Positions 6,576-11,368 of a stretch of DNA of 11,368 nt are shown here, in pieces (position 1 is the first letter of the stretch; each line of letters opens with the position of its first letter). A program made the translations under genes and the position numbers. Location of the stretch: assembly GCA_017507285.1 (NCBI GenBank), contig JAFWBF010000168.1, forward strand, positions 1 to 11,368, given 5' to 3'. This DNA is from Bacteroidales bacterium (GTDB taxonomy: Bacteria; Bacteroidota; Bacteroidia; Bacteroidales; P3). The notes under the pieces were generated by a model that made no database searches, was not told the origin of the DNA, and worked only from the letters and a program-made list of their open reading frames with translations.

Positions 6576-6615
6576 TAAGGTATAGCCATATTGGTTATAC
6601 CTTATTTTTGTTTTT
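6576..6615 (+). terminator. Hairpin terminator after gpmA
   Basis: AAGGTATAGCC (6577-6587) pairs with GGTTATACCTT (6593-6603) through 11 pairs including one G-T, plus an outer T-A pair, around a 5-nt ATATT loop. It is followed by ATTTTTGTTTTT (6604-6615). Confidence 0.9.
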
Positions 6616-6700
6616 AATGACCAATACAAAATATATTTCGATAAAAATAAAATATCCTATTTTTTTTGGGTGAAAACATATTAATAACGCTATTTTTTCT

Positions 6701-6708
6701 TATCTTTG
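6701..6708 (+). promoter_or_regulatory. Bacteroidetes -7 promoter box (TATCTTTG) for the caspase-like gene
   Basis: TATCTTTG followed by CAAAGCAAAG matches the consensus. The box overlaps a small dyad, CTTTGC (6704-6709)/GCAAAG (6713-6718). It lies 112 bases before the ATG at 6821, implying a leader of about 105 nt, far longer than the roughly 10-20 nt leaders at the other promoters here. Confidence 0.65.
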
Positions 6709-6723
6709 CAAAGCAAAGAAGAT

Positions 6724-6741
6724 ATAGGAAGGGGTTCCTAT
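6724..6741 (+). other. 5' leader hairpin of the caspase-like gene
   Basis: ATAGGAA (6724-6730) and TTCCTAT (6735-6741) form a perfect 7-bp stem closed by a GGGG loop near the predicted transcript 5' end. It could stabilise the mRNA or regulate translation. The rest of the leader is A/T-rich and unstructured to the eye. No known riboswitch class is recognised. Confidence 0.4.
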
Positions 6742-6820
6742 GAAGGTCTTTAAATAGGTGATAGATAGAATGATATAAATATTATCGAATGTTTTTTTTA
6801 TATTTAAATACATAGTAATT

Positions 6821-8542
6821 ATGAGAGAAAAAACTACAAACAAGGGACTAAGTTGTCGTTTGAAAGTGATTGCACTAACATTTTTTTGTTCTTTATTATC
6901 GTTGCAAGCTATATCGCAAGACTATGGAAAGATAACTGCTCGTGAAGAATCGAAAAACTCCGATTACAGAACTAAAGCATTAAGCATAATAAAGAATGAT
7001 GTGAAAAACAGTCAGGAAGCACTTAATCGCAAGGCCGAGCGTATGCTTCTAAGCCTCCCTTTGGAGCAGAAACTTTACGACGAAGGTAAGGTGGCAATAA
7101 AATCGGAGATTGTGTATGACACACTTGATGATGGTAAGGTAGAGATGAATTACCTTTATGAAATATCGTATAATTGTGTAAATCCTAATAGTGATTCGGA
7201 CGATTATCCTTCGGGTACATATAACTATTCGGAGTCGAACTCGTGCCGTGCTATATGCAATCTTACTAAACGTTTTTTGGACGAAGATTGTAAAAACTTC
7301 TTTCCTGCCGGAAAAGATATAGACATCCTTATTACAAGCACCACCGATGCTCAAGCTATAGCAGGTATACAATATAAAGGGGAATACGGCGACTTTAGGT
7401 ATACAGCTGTAAAGTTTGACAACAACGTAAACCGTCTTACTTTGTTTACAAATGATATTGTTACTACCAATGCTGAATTGGCTTTTTTGAGAGCACAAAG
7501 CGTTAAGGACTTTCTTCAAAAATCGGTAGATGTGTTGAAAGAAACAAATAATAAGTATGACATGGAAACATGGCAGATAGAACAAGTGGGAAGCCATTTT
7601 CGTAGAAGTTCTATAAGAATACTTGTGCATAATCCATTCGAAGAAAGAATAGAAAGAATGGTTCAAAACATGCAAGCTACCGATACCGATATAGATATAA
7701 ATATACCGGAACTAGCCGATGACAATAAAGATGCTTTTGTGTTGATAATAGCAAATGAAAAATATAGATATTCATTTCCTCCTGTTCCGTATGCCGGAAA
7801 TGACAGCCGAGTATTTCGCGAATACTGTATGAAGATATTGGGAGTACCCGAACGTCATATCCGTATTTTGGAAAATCCTACAAAAGAAGAGATACAAACC
7901 GAAGGCTTGGACTGGGTAAAGGATTTGATGAAAGTAACAAAGGGCGCCGGAAATTTGATAATATATTATACCGGCTACGGTATAGTGGACTACGAGAATA
8001 TGCCATACCTAATACCTGCCAATGCAAAATACCTAACATCAACAAAGTGGGGCAAGGCCAAAGCCGAAGAAAAGGAGTCAACACCTCTGACAAAAAAAGA
8101 AGTAAAACGCTTTTTGGAAGGAGACTGTATATCGCTAGAATCGATATGCACACAGTTTGATAGAATACCGATGAACTCGTTTACGATATTTTGCGATGCC
8201 GGATTTGATGGACGTTTGAGAGATGGAAGTACACTATTTACATATCCGCACAATACCGGAAAGACCAAAGGTATGAAACTGAGAGGTAATGCTGTGATAT
8301 TCTGTGCTGCCGATTTTACTGAAACTGTTTATGGTTTTGAGGATAAACAACATGGTTTCTTTACATATTACTTGCTGAAAACTTTGCGTGAAAATATGGG
8401 CGACATTGAATTGGGGCAACTGTTTGATGAGATAAGGGATGCCGTATCGTTTGAGTCGTCGTTGCAAGGAAAGCAGCAAATACCAACCATAATATTTGGA
8501 GGTAAGGTAAAAGACACTTGGCAAAAAAATAAATTGAAATAA
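6821..8542 (+). CDS. Secreted caspase-like (C14/CHAT-clan fold) protein lacking the catalytic His and Cys; probable pseudoenzyme
   Basis: The 573-residue protein has a signal peptide (about 1-33, hydrophobic VIALTFFCSLLSLQA). Residues about 165-272 look like a divergent OmpA-type domain: IDILITSTTDAQ, later ELAFLRAQSVKDFL (219-232), VGSHFRRSSIRILV (256-269). Residues about 303-560 follow the caspase/metacaspase pattern: AFVLIIANEKY (305-315), PYAGNDSRVFREY (323-335), the beta-strand with LIIYYTGYGIVD (379-390), PYLIPAN (395-401), the strand FTIFCDAGFDG (454-464), and HGFFTYYLLKTL (511-522). Active members have GHG and DAC(F/R) at the two catalytic positions. Here they are Tyr386 (GYG) and Gly461 (DAGF), so peptidase activity is not expected. 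The reading frame is otherwise intact, with its own promoter and terminator, which argues for a kept, non-enzymatic role such as binding or scaffolding in the periplasm. The fold call is good; the OmpA call is tentative. Confidence 0.85.
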   Translation: MREKTTNKGLSCRLKVIALTFFCSLLSLQAISQDYGKITAREESKNSDYRTKALSIIKNDVKNSQEALNRKAERMLLSLPLEQKLYDEGKVAIKSEIVYDTLDDGKVEMNYLYEISYNCVNPNSDSDDYPSGTYNYSESNSCRAICNLTKRFLDEDCKNFFPAGKDIDILITSTTDAQAIAGIQYKGEYGDFRYTAVKFDNNVNRLTLFTNDIVTTNAELAFLRAQSVKDFLQKSVDVLKETNNKYDMETWQIEQVGSHFRRSSIRILVHNPFEERIERMVQNMQATDTDIDINIPELADDNKDAFVLIIANEKYRYSFPPVPYAGNDSRVFREYCMKILGVPERHIRILENPTKEEIQTEGLDWVKDLMKVTKGAGNLIIYYTGYGIVDYENMPYLIPANAKYLTSTKWGKAKAEEKESTPLTKKEVKRFLEGDCISLESICTQFDRIPMNSFTIFCDAGFDGRLRDGSTLFTYPHNTGKTKGMKLRGNAVIFCAADFTETVYGFEDKQHGFFTYYLLKTLRENMGDIELGQLFDEIRDAVSFESSLQGKQQIPTIIFGGKVKDTWQKNKLK

Positions 8543-8562
8543 TGTTTTTCTATATCATATTT

Positions 8563-8604
8563 ATAAAAGGCTTTCTCCTACATGTATGCGAGAAAGCCTT
8601 TTAT
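8563..8604 (+). terminator. Hairpin terminator after the caspase-like gene
   Basis: A perfect 15-bp stem is formed by 8563-8577 and 8590-8604 (core AAAAGGCTTTCTC/GAGAAAGCCTTTT) with a 12-nt loop, followed by GTTTTGG. It lies 20 bases beyond the stop codon. Confidence 0.88.
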
Positions 8605-8660
8605 GTTTTGGAAAAAAGGGGTGAATATGGCAGAAAAATATGTTGTATGTTGTTCAAATA

Positions 8661-8696
8661 AAAAAAGAAGCTACTTTGTTGTGTAGCCTCTTTTTT
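8661..8696. terminator. Bidirectional terminator between convergent genes
   Basis: AAAAAAGA (8661-8668) plus GCTAC (8670-8674) pair with GTAGC (8683-8687) plus TCTTTTTT (8689-8696), with one A-C mismatch and an 8-nt loop. The A-run and T-run flanks give a U-tract in either direction, suiting the minus-strand operon ending at 8804 as well as the plus-strand gene. Confidence 0.8.
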
Positions 8697-8803
8697 AGGT
8701 TGGTATAGAAACCAAGTTTGATGTATTTTTGTTTGATAGTGAAATAATACAAACATCAATTTGAAAATACACAGATTGTCTTTTTTTCTCTCTTGTTGTA
8801 TTA

Positions 8804-9367
8804 TTACTTGCTGTAGTCTGTTTTTTTGAAAAAGTTTACAGCATAAAATGCCACAAACAGAAGAGTCATCATTATATCGCCCATGCCTATATAAGCTTTT
8901 CCAAGCATAGCAGTCATAAGCAGTACCAATAGTTGAGCCAAGGTATAAACATGGAAACCTGTTTTTCGCATCTTCCACATCATTATTACGCCTACAAGAG
9001 ATGCGATGTACAATATAGTAGTAATTATATAATAATACGAAGGTATTTCCATAAAACGTTCCATAGTCTCGGCCATCATTGCCGGGTCTATTCCCATCGT
9101 GTCGGAATACATTGTACTGATTTTCTCAGTAAGTTGTGCGCTGTCGCCGTTTTCCATCATGGTGCCAAATACCGAACGGGTAAAAGCCGACATTAAACTC
9201 ATCAATATACTCCATCCCGAACCTATCATACTAAGGATTAGTACAAATGTTAAGGCGCCGGGACGTTTTGGAGTGGGGTTGAACGTTTCTTCGTTCTGTT
9301 CCATACCTGGTTCTTTTACTTCGTAAACATCGTTGTAGCCGAGTTCTTTCTTTTCTTCGTTTTCCAT
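8804..9367 (-). CDS. Small membrane protein with four predicted helices, function unknown
   Basis: The 187-residue protein has a charged, acidic N-terminal tail (about 1-34) and then KRPGALTFVLILSMIGSG, where the first membrane helix begins (about 37-62). An extra-membrane Met-rich segment follows (about 63-108: TMMENGDS, MYSDTMGIDPAMMAETMERFM). Three further helices lie at about 110-132, 136-156 and 161-180, ending in a basic tail. The RPG entry into the first helix and the helix-3 pattern (WKMRKTGFHVYTLAQ) recall a group of uncharacterised Bacteroidetes membrane proteins, but I cannot name a family. It is the last gene of the minus-strand set, 33 bases after pyrF, with no promoter box between them. 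No function is assigned. Confidence 0.8.
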   Translation of the reverse strand: MENEEKKELGYNDVYEVKEPGMEQNEETFNPTPKRPGALTFVLILSMIGSGWSILMSLMSAFTRSVFGTMMENGDSAQLTEKISTMYSDTMGIDPAMMAETMERFMEIPSYYYIITTILYIASLVGVIMMWKMRKTGFHVYTLAQLLVLLMTAMLGKAYIGMGDIMMTLLFVAFYAVNFFKKTDYSK

Positions 9368-9400
9368 ATAAATTATAATGTTGTATGATTTAAAATAAGT

Positions 9401-10246
9401 TTATTCTATCATTCCTATTTTCTTTAGCTCTATGGCCATTTCTTGTTGAAGTTTTATGGCTTCGTGGCGTGCACGTTCGGCGAAATCTTTATCCTTCGAT
9501 GCGTAGATTATGCCTCGAGACGAGTTTACCAATAGTCCGCATTCGGGAGTGATGCCGTATTTGCAAACCTCTTGCAAGCTGCCTCCTTGAGCCCCAACGC
9601 CGGGTACCAATAGGAAACTATCGGGAACTATTGTGCGTATTTGGCTAAGCATGTCGGCTTTTGTGGCACCTACCACATACATCATATTTTCCAGAGTACC
9701 CCACTGTTTGGATGTTTCCAATACTGTTTCGAAAAGTTTTTTGCCGGTTTCTTTGTTTTCCATAAATTGAAAATCGAAAGCACCTTTGTTGGAAGTCAAA
9801 GCAAGTAGGATAACCCATTTGCCATCGTAGGCAGTAAAAGGCACCACCGAATCTTCGCCCATATAAGGAGCAATGGTCAAAGAGTCGAAATTGAAATCAC
9901 CGGCCGAATCCAAGAATGCTTTGGCGTATTGCTGCGATGTGTTTCCAATATCGCCACGTTTGGCATCGGCAATGGTAAATACTTTGGTGCTGTTGTTGTT
10001 CAAATAATCCATTGTTTTCTTTAGAGATAGCAGACCACTTATCCCCATCGATTCGTAGAAAGCCAAATTGGGTTTGTATGCAACAGCAATATCTATTGTT
10101 GCATCAATGATGGCTTTGTTAAAAGCAAAAATAGGATCCTCTTCGGACAACAGATGTTCGGGAATCTTTTTCAAATCGGTATCTAAGCCTACACACAGAA
10201 AGGATTGTTTGGCTTTTATAATTTCTATAAGTTCTTTGCGTGTCAT
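9401..10246 (-). CDS. pyrF: Orotidine 5'-phosphate decarboxylase, class 2 type
   Basis: PyrF decarboxylates OMP to UMP, the last step of de novo pyrimidine synthesis, in the cytoplasm. The 281-residue protein (start at 10246, MTRKELIEII) has the opening strand FLCVGLDTD (16-24), AYKPNLAFYES (56-66) and the catalytic signature TIADAKRGDIGNTS (91-104), with Asp94, Lys96 and Asp99. It also has TIAPYMGED (124-132) and the phosphate-binding VPGVGAQGG (214-222) and VNSSRGIIYAS (240-250). This longer form and its DAKRGDIGNTS motif fit the class 2 (mycobacterial-like) OMP decarboxylases. An upstream in-frame ATG at 10327 is rejected because it would overlap the preceding gene and add 27 low-complexity residues. 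The chosen ATG sits at the end of an AT-repeat (palindrome 10244-10255). It follows the esterase gene by 23 bases, suggesting one transcript. Confidence 0.95.
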   Translation of the reverse strand: MTRKELIEIIKAKQSFLCVGLDTDLKKIPEHLLSEEDPIFAFNKAIIDATIDIAVAYKPNLAFYESMGISGLLSLKKTMDYLNNNSTKVFTIADAKRGDIGNTSQQYAKAFLDSAGDFNFDSLTIAPYMGEDSVVPFTAYDGKWVILLALTSNKGAFDFQFMENKETGKKLFETVLETSKQWGTLENMMYVVGATKADMLSQIRTIVPDSFLLVPGVGAQGGSLQEVCKYGITPECGLLVNSSRGIIYASKDKDFAERARHEAIKLQQEMAIELKKIGMIE

Positions 10247-10269
10247 ATATATATGTTCTTTATTTTGTT

Positions 10270-11368
10270 TTATTTTACAATGATTTTCTTTGTTGCTGTT
10301 CCTTCTTTGGTATATATCTTGGCCCAATAAAGTCCGGCTTTTTGGCCCGACATACGTATGCTACAGTTGGGTGCAGTAGGGGTACATTGATAAACTAATC
10401 GACTTTCTATATTATAAACCTCAACAGTGGTTATGTTTTGACGGCAGGCGATATTTACAACGTCGGTAGTAGGGTTGGGATATACCGCTGTTTCGATCTC
10501 TGGCAAAGCATCTATTCCAACATTGGTAGGCATTTGCCCTGTAAAGAATTTCATTATCTCTTCGGCATAGCCTATATCATATTGTTCGGAACTTGCATAC
10601 CAGTCGTGTTCACCGTTTATTACCTTGATGAAAGCTACACGGGAGTTGCCACCACTATAGTCGTAGCGTTCGAAGGTAAAGCCGTCGTCTTTGGTGTCGT
10701 TGTACACACATCTACGAGGCGTTTCGTTGCATTCGTTGAAGCTACGCCAATATTCAACGGTTTGCTCGGCGCTAAGACCGATGTTGAAACTGCCAAAGGG
10801 GTCGAGCGAAAAATTGGCTCCATCATAAGTAACCACATCATCGGATGTTCCATGTATATGCATCACATCAACGTTGGTCTCGGGCATACGATTGGAAATG
10901 GCAGTAGCTATGGTTCCGCTTACAGATACGATGGCACTGATTTTGCTACTATGGTCGATGGCTATGCGTTGAGCCATAAAACCACCCATAGATATTCCGG
11001 AAAAGAAAACACTGTCTGGATGAATGTTGTAACGAACTTTCATCGTGTCTAACAAAGCCATAAGAAAACCACAATCATCCACATTTTCGTTCGGAGCAAT
11101 GGTTAAACCCATTACCGAAACCACCATACCTGCATTCCACATGCCTCCGAGGCTAAAGGTTTGACCCAACATTTGAACTTCGGCTTCCAAAGCCTGTGGT
11201 ACTACTATTATCCAACCTTGTTGGTCTATAAAAGGAAGCATGCCAGAAAGTTCTATTTTGTTTTGCATGCTATCACGAAGGCCATGAAGCATAAAAAGTA
11301 TGCCTGTAGGTTGCGAAGCATCGTAGCTATCGGGAACATACTCGATGTATTCACGAGAAATACTATCC
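10270..11368 (-). CDS. T9SS-exported PHB-depolymerase/feruloyl-esterase-like hydrolase (5' end beyond window)
   Basis: The 365 visible residues are open to the window edge. The frame continues upstream of the internal Met at 11292 as DSISREYIEYVPDSYDASQ, typical of the start of the LpqC/esterase-PHB fold after a signal peptide. Visible residues: oxyanion region LFMLHGLRDS (24-33), WIIVVPQAL (52-60), WNAG (77-80), nucleophile Ser126 in GISMGG, the acidic residue in HGTSDD (Asp176 or Asp177), and the catalytic His254 in INGEHDWYASSE. From about 296 to the end (YPNPTTDVVNI ... GLYWAKIYTKEG ... KKIIVK) is a type IX secretion C-terminal sorting domain, so the enzyme should be exported across the outer membrane and attached or released. 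The family cleaves esters such as feruloyl or acetyl groups on plant polysaccharides, or polyhydroxyalkanoates; the substrate cannot be read from the sequence. It lies just upstream of pyrF. Confidence 0.9.
   Translation of the reverse strand, partial: DSISREYIEYVPDSYDASQPTGILFMLHGLRDSMQNKIELSGMLPFIDQQGWIIVVPQALEAEVQMLGQTFSLGGMWNAGMVVSVMGLTIAPNENVDDCGFLMALLDTMKVRYNIHPDSVFFSGISMGGFMAQRIAIDHSSKISAIVSVSGTIATAISNRMPETNVDVMHIHGTSDDVVTYDGANFSLDPFGSFNIGLSAEQTVEYWRSFNECNETPRRCVYNDTKDDGFTFERYDYSGGNSRVAFIKVINGEHDWYASSEQYDIGYAEEIMKFFTGQMPTNVGIDALPEIETAVYPNPTTDVVNIACRQNITTVEVYNIESRLVYQCTPTAPNCSIRMSGQKAGLYWAKIYTKEGTATKKIIVK

Noticed and set aside
8933..9196. Plus-strand open frame of 87 codons opposite the small membrane protein
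   Set aside because: It is antisense to a gene with coherent membrane helices and lacks any promoter, start context or recognisable domain.
10247..10327. Alternative pyrF start at 10327 adding 27 residues
   Set aside because: It would overlap the 3' end of the esterase gene. The extra residues are Lys/Asn/Gln-rich and unlike the family, and the ATG at 10246 gives a normal N terminus.
11290..11292. Met codon at 11292 as the esterase start
   Set aside because: The frame stays open to the window edge and the upstream residues (REYIEYVPDSYDASQPTG) are conserved esterase sequence; starting here would cut into the oxyanion strand LFMLHG.

Overview
This window comes from a member of the Bacteroidota, most likely a Bacteroidales-like organism with a type IX secretion system. 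Four start regions carry the Bacteroidetes-type -7 promoter element TAnnTTTG, always continued as TTTGCA. Start codons are preceded by A/T-rich leaders rather than Shine-Dalgarno sequences. One protein ends in a type IX (Por) C-terminal sorting domain, and the left edge holds a Bacteroidales-style Rhs core. Coding density and composition look chromosomal. I see no transposase, integrase, tRNA, rRNA or CRISPR array.

Layout, left to right. At 1-296 (minus) is the start of an Rhs core gene that lacks any upstream Rhs repeats in frame but has its own promoter. At 297-674 is a gene-free stretch with a five-unit, 22-bp-period degenerate tandem repeat, two short palindromes and overlapping inverted repeats. 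At 675-1721 (plus) is a YeiH-family membrane exporter. At 1819-5093 (plus) is a three-gene unit: transketolase N-terminal subunit, a secreted VWA-domain protein, and transketolase C-terminal subunit, closed by a strong hairpin terminator. At 5210-6553 (plus) are rimM and gpmA, with a terminator after gpmA. At 6821-8542 (plus) is a secreted protein with a caspase-like domain whose catalytic His and Cys are both replaced, behind its own promoter and a leader of about 105 nt. At 8543-8803 are two hairpins between convergent genes. At 8804-11368 (minus) is a likely co-transcribed set: a T9SS-exported PHB-depolymerase/feruloyl-esterase-like hydrolase (5' end beyond the window), pyrF, and a small four-helix membrane protein.

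The housekeeping content is central carbon metabolism (transketolase, phosphoglycerate mutase), ribosome maturation (RimM) and pyrimidine synthesis (PyrF). The unusual content is the VWA gene lodged between the two halves of transketolase, the predicted catalytically dead caspase-like secreted protein, and the orphan Rhs core next to phased 22-bp repeats. None of these by itself proves a new system. The pseudo-caspase and the tkt/VWA arrangement are the best leads.
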